The notes: generated by a model not told the origin, from the letters alone. Numbered from the stretch's first letter, positions 37,401 to 44,832 are shown. The stretch is 64,000 nucleotides of DNA from Anisakis pegreffii (GCA_035041965.1 JAPYMA010002959.1:47316-111315), one strand, 5' to 3'. Numbers and translations: made by a program.

Positions 37401-37695
37401 ACAAAAATAATAATAAAGATAAGTGCAATACAGTGATGATTTCAGATGAAGAACTTCTTCCTCGATCGCTGGTTCGATGTGTGATTGCTTCAGAACGATA
37501 TGATGAACGCGATGTATGAGCTGCATAACTTACATCTTCAGTTGCAGTGTACTTTCTAGAATACAGCATTCATGAGAAGAGAACTGAATAAATGGAGGAG
37601 TATATAAGGTAATATCAGAACAATGGAAATTAAATATTGACGTACTTATATGAGCTGTACTTTCGATCGAATTGTCGTTGTCTTCGACTTGCCAT
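1..37695 (-). CDS. unc-89: UNC-89/obscurin orthologue, giant muscle M-line protein (3' end beyond window)
   Basis: A giant intracellular scaffold of the muscle M-line/A-band. In C. elegans it organises thick filaments and signals through its RhoGEF and kinase domains. Read on the minus strand, 74 exons can be placed with GT-AG boundaries. Their lengths sum to 15,452 nt, leaving two bases of a codon at base 1, which is what the reading frame of the last exon requires. Domain order SH3-DH-PH-Ig(n) is diagnostic of UNC-89, and the N-terminus (MASRRQRQFDRKYSSY), the SH3 and DH cores and Ig1-Ig7 match my recollection of the C. elegans protein closely. The start at 37695 is fixed by that N-terminus. 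Exon coordinates are given in the sub-entries. Missing from the window are the last Ig domains, Fn3 and the kinases. Boundaries are hand-called and may shift by a few bases. Confidence 0.95.
1893..8540 (-). CDS. unc-89: unc-89 exons 50-69: Ig domains 32-42, cysteine-poor series
   Basis: Exons 8399-8540, 8004-8223, 7693-7903, 7350-7461, 7068-7185, 6711-6883, 6485-6602, 6265-6431, 6070-6187, 5687-5853, 5143-5260, 4671-4811, 4041-4241, 3654-3887, 3453-3554, 3060-3193, 2762-2974, 2485-2602, 2178-2390 and 1893-2025. Eleven domains keep the core Trp (VKW, IKW or VRW) and the EG-turn but lack both canonical core Cys. Examples are VVLEIEVSHPPKQVKW and DSADYTVVVSSDN. Repeated lead-ins are ITKALQDQTVAHGQK, ITKALQDQIVPHHET and ITKKLDDQSVNVGEK. 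Five exons are exactly 118 bp and start YKNGKEI, YKNGREI or YKDGDEI. Introns longer than 300 bp (5261-5686, 5854-6069 region, 4242-4670) hold no recognised elements. Confidence 0.9.
8701..11617 (-). CDS. unc-89: unc-89 exons 43-49: Ig domains 28-31
   Basis: Exons 11454-11617, 10394-10615, 9965-10208, 9750-9898, 9587-9679, 9261-9442 and 8701-8909. Domain starts are QPPEFVQLLKSCTTTENGEA, EAPDFMEPVHPVTVMEGETA, AAPTFLQTLEETNAKESDY and ISPEFIIELKPVEANEGQ. All four have the F-strand motif GEYRC or GNYRC, and most have the B-strand Cys (ILRCKVKGYPRPSVSW, ALECVIVGEPMPEIKW, VFECRVSGVPRPEVKW). Exon 43 ends at a phase-0 donor (GGCACTGAA|GTATGG), giving DGTE|IQSSNNVTM. Intron 10616-11453 is described separately; intron 8910-9260 has no recognised content. 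Confidence 0.9.
10616..11453 (-). other. unc-89 intron 43 with a GC-richer island
   Basis: An 838-bp intron whose centre and right part (about 10740-10870 and 11060-11370) are distinctly richer in G+C than the surroundings, with runs such as GGAGCCGGAGCC and a C-rich stretch near 11290-11310. Short ORFs exist on both strands, but none continues the UNC-89 frame or resembles a known protein. It may be an old mobile-element remnant, with no clear ends seen. Confidence 0.5.
11761..14157 (-). CDS. unc-89: unc-89 exon 42: eight Ig domains (Ig20-27) in one 2.4-kb exon
   Basis: A single uninterrupted exon of 2,397 bp, about residues 2490-3289. Eight I-set domains begin at EAPQFTHTMTEKEINVGDK, VRPKIEQGLKARTINESEE, EAPHFIECLADQKVKIGER, GAPIFSERLGEVNVMESEM, QSPVFIDDLKELTVNEAES, VAPVFEEQLHEFQVEKGEQ, TKPIFIEPLQSHSVNVGET and VINFIKPIEDVVVEEGNV. 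Ig22-25 are most alike, sharing a VNIDNEHVISK/HIDNNQFIKK motif after the core Trp and GTYSCKAxNxxGxSETKA at the F-G strands. Acceptor TTTCAG ends at 14158 and the donor GTGACT follows 11761. The exon starts in phase 1 and ends in phase 1. Confidence 0.95.
14329..15419 (-). CDS. unc-89: unc-89 exons 38-41: Ig domains 18-19
   Basis: The rest of exon 15297-15456, then 15011-15195, 14621-14763 and 14329-14491. Ig18 runs from MAPKFITKIKDTRAAKGHQA through AIFECVVPDTKGVCCKW|LKDG to EATLNVFG; its F strand is AGRYEVLVENVSG without Cys. Ig19 runs from AAPEFIISLQNKTVRAADK through FECKVNGEPQPTVTWFHDK to GKYVCVAENEVGKTQTEAEL. Both have the canonical B-strand Cys. The introns 14492-14620 and 14764-15010 are AT-rich. 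Confidence 0.9.
15420..15637 (-). CDS. unc-89: unc-89 acidic Ser/Glu linker (exon 37 and start of exon 38)
   Basis: Exon 15553-15637 (85 bp) plus the first residues of exon 15297-15456. It reads TYTSDMFSESESEAFAEEV then LDFEDATEQGTEQESLTEEM and HRTPTPV, about 45 residues between Ig17 and Ig18. Strongly acidic, with SESESE resembling casein kinase 2 sites (inference). It breaks the otherwise continuous Ig train and is probably a flexible hinge. Confidence 0.85.
15951..18804 (-). CDS. unc-89: unc-89 exons 28-36: Ig domains 12-17
   Basis: The rest of exon 18578-18927, then 18226-18437, 17733-17964, 17495-17666, 17191-17354, 16828-17096, 16543-16651, 16330-16470 and 15951-16157. Domain starts are QKPEFVKSPQDHETVEET, EPPRFLADMDSRQVSEGD, QAPTFSKNLEDRLVVEGD, AKPAFLSEIAPIIVTEGE, VPVEFETTLCDATCREGD and EPPDFLEWLSNVRARPGS. 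Each keeps the core Trp (VSWFIN, IQWFLN, ISWLRD, AKWYIN, VTWYVN, LTWFIN). The B-strand Cys is often replaced (FSAVVTG, FAINVEG). The last domain ends GEIICKAENEAGEVSCTASMG. Confidence 0.88.
18805..21149 (-). CDS. unc-89: unc-89 exons 23-28 (part): Ig domains 8-11
   Basis: The rest of exon 21011-21743, then 20520-20791, 20251-20431, 19906-20162, 19564-19744 and the start of 18578-18927. Ig8 begins LPVIKKPLSDQYVKPGDK, Ig9 LPQILAGLTDITVTEGDR, Ig10 VAPEILNGPDSVLITEGEK and Ig11 VRKPIFKTQLIDRSVSEGE. Ig8 and Ig9 lack the usual B-strand Cys (KAHFKAIIAPVESVQWF; LKISVTTSNALKIEWI), Ig10 has it (AEFKCDITGKPEPSVEWK). Exon 24 contains no long ATG-started ORF but is clearly coding: its frame joins LPG|VKIDQSENFEFSLTL on one side and IINGTVIH|DGMNG on the other. 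Intron 18928-19563 (636 bp) has a C-rich run near 19281-19297. Confidence 0.88.
21150..21308 (-). CDS. unc-89: unc-89 Thr/Glu-rich linker after Ig7 (position of the KSP region)
   Basis: About 53 residues (roughly 1230-1282) inside exon 23 that do not fit an Ig fold. The stretch alternates Glu, Lys, Thr and Ser with a run of five Thr (ESAETITTTTTKESLSEDGK) and KITETYITKTVDES. C. elegans UNC-89 has a multiphosphorylation domain of KSP repeats after its seventh Ig domain (established). No Lys-Ser-Pro occurs here. The linker has no signal or membrane character and is probably disordered. Confidence 0.85.
21309..22070 (-). CDS. unc-89: unc-89 exons 22-23 (part): Ig domains 6-7
   Basis: The rest of exon 21914-22124 and the first 435 nt of exon 21011-21743. 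Ig6 runs from KAPEFLERLTDVCSVEES to SSSLKIT, with LKWFLNDEQLQESE|DIHIRE joined across the intron and GILRCIAENSAGQAECS as F-G strands. Ig7 runs from CAPKFDKALKSITTERGEE to RLTVEE, with YQWSVDGRKVR and a long D-E loop; its F strand reads VITVTAENSLG and lacks the usual Cys. Ig7 is the last Ig domain before the linker that corresponds in position to the KSP region of C. elegans. Confidence 0.9.
22071..23862 (-). CDS. unc-89: unc-89 exons 19-22 (part): Ig domains 4-5
   Basis: Exons 23731-23916 (rest), 22646-22861, 22326-22516 and the start of 21914-22124. Ig4 spans TPPNFIRPLEDKMVMEGDTL to RIVVEA. It lacks the B-strand Cys (LMFEIELSG) and has Phe in place of the core Trp (VSFSINGNE), but keeps the F-strand Cys (GELVCKAINESG). 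Ig5 spans TAPIFIKDIENQTVKYGENA to KLVVLT. Its core is VSWFLNGQKLDKYAQGV and TLDSTQYAGTVLCRAENSVG. A 869-bp intron (22862-23730) separates exons 19 and 20 and holds nothing I recognise. The intron at 22125-22325 carries a solo hAT end. Confidence 0.9.
22212..22226 (+). mobile_element. solo hAT-type terminal sequence in unc-89 intron 21
   Basis: The sequence GGTTGAGAACCACTG follows a run of A (GCGAAAAAAGGTTGAG) and is the inside-out terminal motif of a widespread hAT/MITE class. It matches the right end of the 165-bp MITE at 54822-54986. No matching left end is visible in the 200-bp intron, so this is a fragment. Confidence 0.45.
23863..25141 (-). CDS. unc-89: unc-89 exons 15-19 (part): Ig domains 2-3
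   Basis: Exons 25053-25141, 24559-24801, 24390-24470, 24128-24256 and the first 54 nt of 23731-23916. Ig2 runs from APPAFVNTLKDQ to ESNAKLTVQ with WPEPELLWLIDEQPLRPSHD in the middle. Ig3 runs from KNHVAPEFQATIEDVECDEG to RLKVRV with VTWLVNGIPLSESDKIKF and HFDGIVTCQGTNRLGS. Canonical Cys and Trp are present in both. Sequence identity to C. elegans Ig2-3 appears very high, in keeping with their role in binding SCPL-1 and CPNA-1 there (established). Confidence 0.92.
25298..25689 (-). CDS. unc-89: unc-89 exons 13-14: Ig domain 1
   Basis: Exons 25557-25689 and 25298-25476. The lead-in TTGTTLDMQGTRVTRTQYGF is followed by an I-set Ig fold: SSAKMCLKVTGYPLPDITWY gives the B-strand Cys and core Trp, and DTGRYTCMATNEYGQAS gives the F-strand Tyr-x-Cys. 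The intron falls right after the core Trp (phase 2), a position reused in many later Ig domains of this gene. In C. elegans Ig1-3 and neighbours bind copine CPNA-1 and other M-line partners (established). Confidence 0.92.
25759..26466 (-). CDS. unc-89: unc-89 exons 11-12: Ser/Pro-rich linker between PH and Ig1
   Basis: Exons 26353-26466 and 25759-25866, about residues 458-531. The first is acidic and Ser-rich (TTEFDMNMSDIRSEFSEYS); the second is PEEGPPRKKIKSPPAISPTG followed by SSTSLYSGGSSSIDW. Both match the segment at the same place in C. elegans UNC-89 as I remember it. A basic patch (RKKIK) is followed by two Ser-Pro sites, so proline-directed phosphorylation is plausible (inference). No fold is expected. 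Confidence 0.85.
26467..27296 (-). other. unc-89 intron 10
   Basis: An 830-bp AT-rich intron between the PH domain and the linker. It contains the candidate 33-bp optional exon (26506-26538). The right part (26880-27240) is a pyrimidine-rich plus-strand stretch without other recognisable features. Confidence 0.6.
26506..26538 (-). CDS. unc-89: candidate optional 33-bp exon between unc-89 exons 10 and 11
   Basis: On the minus strand a short segment is flanked by ...CTGAAG and a good donor, GTAAGC. It would add EGGLELVDPSWS in frame between EYA (exon 10) and SEQDIE (exon 11), keeping phase 1 on both sides. The acidic composition fits the linker. Upstream sequence also stays open (IELTDTE), so the true acceptor may be further out. 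I do not recall this insert in C. elegans. It could be chance, so treat it as a prediction. Confidence 0.3.
27297..27718 (-). CDS. unc-89: unc-89 exons 9-10: PH domain
   Basis: Exons 27578-27718 and 27297-27465, about residues 355-457. The first exon reads DRFLVWEGEGEQQATERYIF followed by LFKNKLMITDRNES and TYKHYATIR, the first strands of a PH domain. The second carries EFKIRAKDAPSVEFIRQAW and LKDIQEMQEYA, the C-terminal helix with its invariant Trp. It follows directly on DH as in other Dbl-family exchange factors. In C. elegans it is part of the Rho-activating module. Exon 10 ends in phase 1. Confidence 0.92.
28009..36276 (-). CDS. unc-89: unc-89 exons 5-8: DH (RhoGEF) domain
   Basis: Exons 36106-36276, 35799-35961, 28311-28406 and 28009-28173, about residues 156-354. 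The domain starts QVYHDLLRSEEEYVNEL (conserved region 1 of DH) and continues NFHANVMLKGLQYYSDDPG across the exon 5/6 junction. It ends with the long helix EFVKYSARAKLSTKSMQKALEL and PQRAKDMEFINNIQQYPGD. The C. elegans UNC-89 DH-PH unit is a GEF for RHO-1 (established). Exon 5 must end at the phase-2 donor at 36105, not at the later in-frame GT at 36083, because only the former rejoins the conserved NVMLKG. Exon 7 codes for the segment DKIDAG..YEDYLKSTADRMIQYQNYFK and is isolated from exon 6 by a 7.4 kb intron. Confidence 0.92.
30568..31366 (-). pseudogene. degenerate coding-like repeat, copy A (in unc-89 intron 6)
   Basis: Minus-strand reading gives coding-like stretches separated by frameshifts and stops: MIKVKSVPTRLVVTHG-like in copy B, then KINYGNAGECRSQQSELFG, NNEIIEFLLYSETPYTL, and after a shift EENIIFTDYATKFRNPSLEM followed by KGSVNISMQSFENLVKMTDF. 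The same sequence recurs inverted at 58540-59057 with about 330 bp missing. I do not recognise the protein. It could be a decayed retrocopy of a cellular gene or the relic of a mobile-element ORF. Confidence 0.45.
31408..31453 (+). repeat. (TTA)n microsatellite
   Basis: About 15 uninterrupted TTA units within unc-89 intron 6. Likely length-variable; no function inferred. Confidence 0.95.
31521..31790 (+). repeat. AGCGGA-type dispersed repeat, copy 1
   Basis: Similar in the same orientation to 42100-42345. Shared blocks include GCAGCG..TATCGGACTGATTTT versus GCAGCGCTTAGCGGACTAGTTTT, and GTCAGCGGCGCTATT in both. It contains several AGCGGA/TCCGCT words. No ORF and no clear terminal repeats. Probably an old non-autonomous element. 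Confidence 0.6.
36832..37695 (-). CDS. unc-89: unc-89 exons 1-4: basic N-terminus and SH3 domain
   Basis: Exons 37646-37695, 37432-37555, 37116-37265 and 36832-36974. Residues 1-65 are a basic, Ser/Tyr-rich tail (KKYTATEDV, SRSSYRSE, RGRSSSSEII). The SH3 domain spans about residues 66-125, with the ALYDY-like start YIAIQDYTP, the acidic RT-loop EPGDTESV, EVLDKKNAASWLIRT and the closing GWVPGSYFE. The exon 1/2 junction rebuilds SSYKKYTATED, which fixes its phase. In C. elegans this SH3 binds paramyosin (established knowledge). After it, a charged segment (YYKQRRRTREI ... LTEEQEAIMKRD) leads into DH. The introns are AT-rich and carry nothing recognisable; the longest here is 36277-36831. Confidence 0.93.
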
Positions 37696-37740
37696 AGCTG
37701 GAATTTTGCGATTCAAACTTCGTTGACGAAGTTAATCGCT
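37696..37740 (-). promoter_or_regulatory. unc-89: 5' leader of unc-89 with splice or trans-splice acceptor
   Basis: Upstream of the ATG on the minus strand is a good nematode acceptor, TTGATTTCAG, ending at plus-strand 37739. It leaves a 43-nt leader before the start codon. A second, weaker one (AATTCCAG) ends two bases before the ATG. Either could receive a spliced leader or join a 5' UTR exon; the sequence does not say which. I saw no clear TATA box or initiator. Confidence 0.5.
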
Positions 37741-39735
37741 GAAATCAAGAGGCAAGATCGATCGTGATTCGTAAGTTGAAGTTTATATGCAGTGATGAAA
37801 CTGATAATTGGCCAAAAATGTTTGCTTATTGTGAAAAGGGACCGACTGAGTTATTGGAAGTGAGGCAATTGAGTGGAGTAAAGCAGAGCTGATCGTTTCG
37901 TTGCATTGTGCTTCAAACGAAAAATAGCTTTCTTTTGAATGTTGGTTGCACCTACGCTTGCTGATTTGTGAGAGAGATGAGATACGGGATAAAGATATTG
38001 TTGCTGTTTTACTTCGTTTGAGCGAGGGCGGTGTGTACAACACGCAGAGTTTGAGGTGCAGCTAAAGTGGCTGATTACTTCAGTTTACGCAATCCAGTTA
38101 AGTCAGACTTCATAAAGTACTTGCTTACATTCACTTCAACAGACATACGCCCTAAGGCATCGATTTGTTCATCTCATATCACATAACACAGCATTGCAAT
38201 CATACTCAACCCCTTCTTTACCTCACTTAATCCACAATTAAAACTTTTATTTTGGAAACATATGACATTTTACGTTTGCTTTTCAGTTCAAAAAAAAAAA
38301 CGGAACACAGACCTTTTTTCCTGCACAAAATACATCTTCATGATTCATCAGTTGATCACATCATCACAAAACTCTTCTCCAAAAGCTATTTGCAGAAAGG
38401 TTATGCAGTAGAATATCGCTGCAAGTAGTAGATCAAACAATGAAACATTTCGAGTTGCCCAGTTTAAGCCAACAAAAAACATGAAATAGCATCGTCAAAA
38501 ATCTATCAGAGAGTTTGTTTATCAAATTGCAATATGGCTGTGGGAAACAAAGTAAGACAAGAAAACGTGGTAATTAGTTCAGGCCTGGTAGTTAACAATC
38601 AAACTGAACTTTTGTCAGCAGTGGGCGTTTTTCATTTCAAACGTCGGCGAGGAATTTTATGAAAAAAAAATTCATTGGTCAGAATTTTGTTTATAATGAA
38701 AGAAGCTGACAATAAATGATTAGAGCGGAAATACACCGCATAGCATCTCTGTTGTGCACTATGTGGTGATCTCGAATTTGAAATGTCGATCCCAACTTCA
38801 CATTCAGTCAAATTGCATAGATCAGTCTTTAGCAGCAAATTGCAACCTTACCTTCTATTCTCTATCTAATAACTGTTTTGAAGACAGTCGATTATCTTGT
38901 GCCAAACATGAACATCAAGCTGGAACAGCAAGCAACACTAGGGCAACAAATGGTTAAGAAACTGTTGTGTGATGATCGAATTAGCATATGTGATCAGATT
39001 AGCATACGTGATCTGCTGATTTGTATATATGAGTTGTCTTCTCATTGTTAGAAATTTACATATAAGAAACTCTATATAAGGGCGAGATTTCTGTGTCTTG
39101 TCTTGATTCTAATGTAAGTAAAGGAGTGTTCGTCGTCTCGTGTTCTCCATCAGTCGTCAATTTACTCCTCGACGGCACAACAGAAACATTCTGTACAAAA
39201 GTTCAACCAAAAACATCTCATGCAAAGATCAGCAAGCATCGATGCAAAGATCACATCCAGCAATCAATACTGCTGATGTGGTGATATTGTTATCAATACT
39301 GATTGGCTTGTATTGACTCATGAACCCTATACATGCCCACTATGAGTTAAATCGACGACTTAGCGATCTTTCTCCAGAATCGCCCATTCGCATGTCGTTT
39401 TCGACCACCATTGGAGAATACTGCTCAGGTTGACAACCTTTGCTTTAAATCATGGCAGTTAGTTTTGCTTATCCTACTGTCCCACTAATTCTACGATTCA
39501 CAGCAATTTTATCTTGCTCTTTAGCATTTCATAGCCACCATAGGGCTTGCGCAATCCTCTGACGAATATATGCGTAAATGGAAAATGGAGATAGCTGTGT
39601 GATAGTCGAGATGGCGTCCTAGACCATGCAATATTGTGATATTATCGCTGTGCTGTAGATGAGTTGTTGCAAAATAGTGGCAGATTTGCAACTCTTCAAA
39701 AATTGAACAGAACAGAACGATTGCAAGGATAGAAC
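37741..39735. other. intergenic, upstream flank of unc-89
   Basis: Presumably contains the unc-89 promoter. AT-rich with short homopolymer runs and a 20-bp direct repeat around 38970-39020 (GATC[GA]..TTAGCATA[TC]GTGATC). No coding exons, RNA genes or clear core-promoter motifs were recognised. Confidence 0.5.
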
Positions 39736-40951
39736 TAGGGTTTGCACGGGATCCCGGGATCTCGAGATTACAGTTCTGATCCCGACCCCGGGATTTAAGT
39801 TTTGAAAAATCTCGGGATTTAATAAAACAGGTCAATTTGTGTGAATTTTGATAGTATGCCCATCTTGAAGCAAGCCCTAATCATTTCCATCTAATTTATA
39901 TGCACTTATCTTTGCTGTTTGCCCTCTATCGTTGATGTTCAGCTAAGAAAAATAGACGCAATTCGGACGAATGACATGATCAACGACAGCTCGATGAACT
40001 TTTACGTAACATTTCATTGAATATTCAACTGATTATTCCGCTCTTCATTAGTATATATCACGCTCATCTGGACGCATTTCTATATAATAGACTGACTGAG
40101 ATAATCACATTTTCTAATAAAAACCAAGAGCAACAAAGTTCAACGAAATTTTGAGTCGTTTCCTCCCACAAGATTTGTTCGGCTTCAATATTCCATCTGT
40201 TAATTCAACTGCATGTTCCAAAGACTGCGAGTCTTTTTACTTCGTTATTTGGGAACGTTTTCATCCGATCGAAGTATATTTAATTCTCACTGAGTTCACC
40301 CATAGTGAGAATTCATTGCCAAAGTGAGCAAAGTTGTTCCATTCAAAAGGATCTTAAGCTTGAATATCAAGTACATTTGCATGATTTTTGATCGAAATTA
40401 TCAAACATGTAAGTGCTCGATGGTTCGATGAAAATCCATCGCGGATATTTTTTTCCTTTTTAGATAAACTTCGAACTTTTCATTATTTCAAAATTCAATT
40501 GATATAATTCATGCGGTGCATTTCTTCCATGAAAAATCGAAATTTTCGAAACGGCAGAATTCAGCTGACGTTAATACTGAGAGAAAATGGACTTGAAGCA
40601 TTGCAAATAGGTGTTTGAGAATCAAGAATTTCATATTCACATGCAAGTGTACTGTTATTAGCTTAGACCCGAGATGACAAGATGCCTTAGCATAGAATAT
40701 GCAGTATGCCCTTGCGGCATGATCATTAGCATCATTATATGAAATATTAATTTGAATGCTTAGTTCCTTGGATTTGTTCAACAATTTGTTGAATTAGCTC
40801 CTTTCTGATTAATAATGAACATATTGGTTCGAAAAAAATGTGTTTAAACATGTTACGCATCGATATTTCAATAACTGTTCGATCCCGGGGTTATTCCGGG
40901 ATTAAATCCTGATCCCGGGATCGAAAAATCGTCGGGATTTTGCAAACCCAA
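39736..40951 (-). mobile_element. hAT-like element, copy 1 (degraded)
   Basis: About 1.2 kb that is the reverse complement of the element at 59317-60548 over essentially its whole length. It begins TAGGGTTTGCACGGGATCCC and ends GGATTTTGCAAACCC. Both ends are crowded with CCCGGGA words. The 8 bp to the left (GATAGAAC) are not repeated on the right, so either the right end has mutated or the target duplication has decayed. No transposase ORF, so it is non-autonomous. Confidence 0.75.
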
Positions 40952-41140
40952 AGCAGTTGTGGAATAGCGACATCACTGTTCGACAGTATGTGAGGAAGTT
41001 TGAGCACCGAAACCTTATAGGCACACTTTTGGAATCGTCTTAACGCCCATAGATGTAGATATTTTGTCAAGTTCTGGAATTTCTAATCATTTGAACTCAA
41101 CATTTAGGTTGAAGGTGTACTGGCGGTAAATGTTGCAAGT

Positions 41141-41578
41141 AGACATTACCAAAAGAGAGCGGTAGCTTGCTATTCGCTGTTCCGCTGCTAGCGGAGCTGC
41201 TTTTTCGGTAAAACAATACTGTTTTTTTTTCATATAGCGGAAAGTTCCTAGAAATAATAGTGATGTTTCTATTCGATTCAAACTGCTCTATGTCGCTCTC
41301 AAAAAATCGGAACTGTTCCAAAAAAGAACAATTGAAGAGCGAAACAGAGCTGTTTGAAATGTCGTGTTGCGGCGACAGAACATAACAGAATGGCTTTTGA
41401 AATATCAAGATGGAGAAAAACTGAAAAAAGGACGTACAGAATGGAACAGGACAGAATATTTGAAGAGCGGAACAGAACATTTGTTAAAAGTGTGGAACAA
41501 AACATCACTAAACGATAACTTCCGCTACAATAATTTTGTAATAGCCCAGAGTAGCGCTATTTTCTTTCGTTAACGCTC
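41141..41578 (+). repeat. AGCGGA-rich island
   Basis: A stretch rich in AGCGGAA/TTCCGCT words and in GAACAGAA/GGAACAG repeats (for example AAGAGCGGAACAGAAC near 41463). It shares TTCCGCTAC and AGCGCTATT words with the dispersed repeat at 31521 and 42100. ORFs across it look like chance. Probably decayed repeats. Confidence 0.4.
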
Positions 41579-42099
41579 TAATGAGCAAGTGCATCACGAG
41601 CATCTGAGCTCACTATACTATTTGACTCTCAATAAATTTTGTGACAGCCCAATGAACGAACGTCTCCTTATTTTTCAAAATTTTCCTCTTGTTTCTGCTC
41701 AGTTTCAAACGTCCTGTTTGCTACCTCAGCCAATAATTTATTTGAGCCGAACAGTCTGCATTCATGACATGCAACCCATTCGAAGATAAAAACTTGAACG
41801 AATAGATTATTCTATGAGCTAGGACTTCACCTGAAAGTCGAATCAGATCGGAAATGTTTTTGAGAACATCAATGGAGTCTGTTCTCGACAGGAAATAATG
41901 TAATAAGAGCCAGACAATCTGAACTCTCATGCGAAATGCTCAGCGTGGCGATTTTCTTGATGGGAAATGGAAAGTGGGTTGTTGCCAGCTTATCGGTTTT
42001 CATCTTTGAATTTTACAATCGTCACTTGGTCATTTTCTTCTTGTTGAACATTGCTTTTATTATTGACTGATTTTTCAACTGCCTAGTAACGTAACAAGG

Positions 42100-42345
42100 T
42101 TTTTTTCCGAATGAATCGGCGGCATAATTGCAAATTTTGGAAGAAGGTTTGAAAGCAGCGCTTAGCGGACTAGTTTTACTGAGTAGCATTTTATTGAAAA
42201 CTACCGGTATCGCTATTTCTTCCAGTCAGCTACACCTTTAGCGAGAAGTTTTTAGTACTTTGCCGTCAGCGGCGCTATTGGCAGACTGGTTTTCACAGAA
42301 CAGAACATTTTTTAATCAATTATTCTTTTAGTAGCGAATCTGTCA
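42100..42345 (+). repeat. AGCGGA-type dispersed repeat, copy 2
   Basis: Direct-orientation relative of 31521-31790, with several short indels. Ends are not defined and it has no coding potential. Confidence 0.6.
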
Positions 42346-43355
42346 TTTGACATAACAATGTAACGATGTTTATTGTTTTCTCATTTTTGGTATTATTTTG
42401 TCAGAGAATAACGTTAAGTAGTGAAATAGCGACTTTTACAGTAATGTTCTTGTTCTAATTGAATAAATCAAATTTGTGTTGCTTTTTGACACAGCGTTGC
42501 TGTATTATTTGATGTTGTTAATTAGCGCTTTCCTTATTACTGTACTCCAATATCTTATCAATCAAAATAAAATTCGCATGTCTTGCACAAGCACTTTGCG
42601 ATAATTGCATTCTATTTTTGCATCACAATCTTGAAAAGCATTAATGTTCCAATCTGATCGCATTGCTACTCCGTCGTGCAACAGTGTTACCATGATCGTT
42701 TACCATGCACTTGCAAGTAGGAACGGTATTTTTGCTTAAATTCACTGACAAAGGAGGGATAAAGCTGAGAGGTATTATCATTGTTCCGAATATTTCCAAT
42801 CAACAAGGGAGAACACTCAGTTCAGCTTGATTATTCGAATTGCCGTTATTATGGAACACTTCGGAATGATTCTAGAACGATTTAAGAAATGATTCCGTAC
42901 TTTAATTAGAGTTTTTAGATTACCAAATAACTGTTTAGTTTTTGACAGAATTTAGAGCGTTTCTGATAGAACAGAATGCACACCTGTACGATACCGTACT
43001 ATATCAATGTTAACCCAAAATTTATATGATTAGTCAGAATTTTGTGCTAATCTAAGCACAAAATCACCAACTCCTACAATTCTATGAATACTGTCGTTAT
43101 ATTAGGACTACATTACCAGTAATATAACATTCATAATCATTCGTACGTACATCAACAATAATCGTGCAAGTTTTTCTTGCGTGCTGATGCAAGATGAACG
43201 AGTTGTAATCACTTGAAATCCTATGGAACATGTATGCATTTCAACGTTTATTAGCGAGAGGATGCAGACGTGAACAACAATTTTTGAAAAGTGGTAGCAG
43301 ATTATACTACCTGGATTGCATTTGGGCTTAAGTCAAGGCTTACGCTGGTACCGTG

Positions 43356-44832
43356 GAACCATCTATTTGTTTGGTAGATGCCTTACTCCGGTATGACTGA
43401 ACCATCTATTTGTTTGGTAGATGCCTTACTCCGGTATGACTGAACCATCTTTTTGTTTGGTAGATGCCTTACTCCGGTATGACTGAACCATCTATTTGTT
43501 TGGTAGATGCCTTACTCCGGTATGACTGAACCATCTTTTTGTTTGGTAGATGCCTTTCTCCGGTATGACTGGACCATCTTTTTGTTTGGTAGATGCCTTA
43601 CTCCGGTATGACTGAACCATCTTTTTGTTTGGTAGATGCCTTACTCCGGTATGACTGAACCATCTTTTTGTTTGGTAGATGCCTTACTCCGGTATGACTG
43701 AACCATCTTTTTGTTTGGTAGATGCCTTTCTCCGGTATGACTGGACCATCTTTTTGTTTGGTAGATGCCTTACTCCGGTATGACTGAACCATCTTTTTGT
43801 TTGGTAGATGCCTTACTCCGGTATGACTGAACCATCTTTTTGTTTGGTAGATGCCTTACTCCGGTATGACTGAACCATCTTTTTGTTTGGTAGATGCCTT
43901 ACTCCAGTATGACTGAACCATCTATTTGTTTGGTAGATGCCTTACTCCGGTATGACTGAACCATCTATTTGTTTGGTAGATGCCTTACTCCGGTATGACT
44001 GAACCATCTATTTGTTTGGTAGATGCCTTACTCTGGTATGAGTGAATCATCTTTCTGTTTGGTGGATGCCTTACTCCGGTATGACTGAACCATCATTTTG
44101 TTTGGTAGATGCCTTACTCCGGTATGAGTGAATCATCTTTTTGTTTGGTGGATGCCTTACTCCGGTATGAGTGAATCATCTTTTTGTTTGGTGGATGCCT
44201 TACTCCGGTATGACTGAACCATCTATTTGTTTGGTAGATGCCTTACTCCGGTATGACTGAACCATCTATTTATTTGGTAGATGCCTTACTCCGGTATGAC
44301 TGAACCATCTATTTGTTTGGTAGATGCCTTACTCCGGTATGAGTGAATCATCTTTTTGATTGGTGGATGCCTTACTCCGGTATGACTGAACCATCTATTT
44401 GTTTGGTAGATGCCTTACTCCGGTATGAGTGAATCATCTTTCTGTTTGGTGGATGCCTTACTCCGGTATGACTGAACCATCTATTTGTTTGGTAGATGCC
44501 TTACTCCGGTATGACTGAACCATCTATTTGTTTGGTAGATGCCTTATTCCGGTATGACTGAACCATCTATTCGTTTGGTAGATGCCTTACTCCGGTATGA
44601 CTGGACCATCTTTTTGTTTGGTAGATGCCTTACTCCGGTATGACTGAACCATCTATTTATTTGGTAGATGCCTTACTCCGGTATGACTGGACCATCTTTT
44701 TGTTTGGTAGATGCCTTACTCCGGTATGACTGGACCATCTTTTTGTTTGGTAGATGCCTTACTCCGGTATGACTGAACCATCTATTTGTTTGGTAGATGC
44801 CTTACTCCGGTATGACTGAACCATCTATTTGT
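43356..44832 (+). repeat. 43-bp minisatellite, 34 units plus a partial
   Basis: The 43-bp unit starts GAACCATCTATTTGTTTGG and continues TAGATGCCTTACTCCGGTATGACT. First and last unit starts are 1,462 bp apart, exactly 34 periods. Variants are point changes: CTATTTG versus CTTTTTG, GACTGAACC versus GACTGGACC, and GAGTGAATC with GGTGGATG. Each unit has a short inverted repeat, CATCTA..TAGATG, around a T-rich loop. A 33-bp shortened degenerate unit follows at 44851-44900. Confidence 0.97.

Noticed and set aside
43598..43792. 64-codon minus-strand ORF with internal repeats
   Set aside because: It is the 43-bp minisatellite read in three frames in turn; the period is not a multiple of three and there is no other coding sign.
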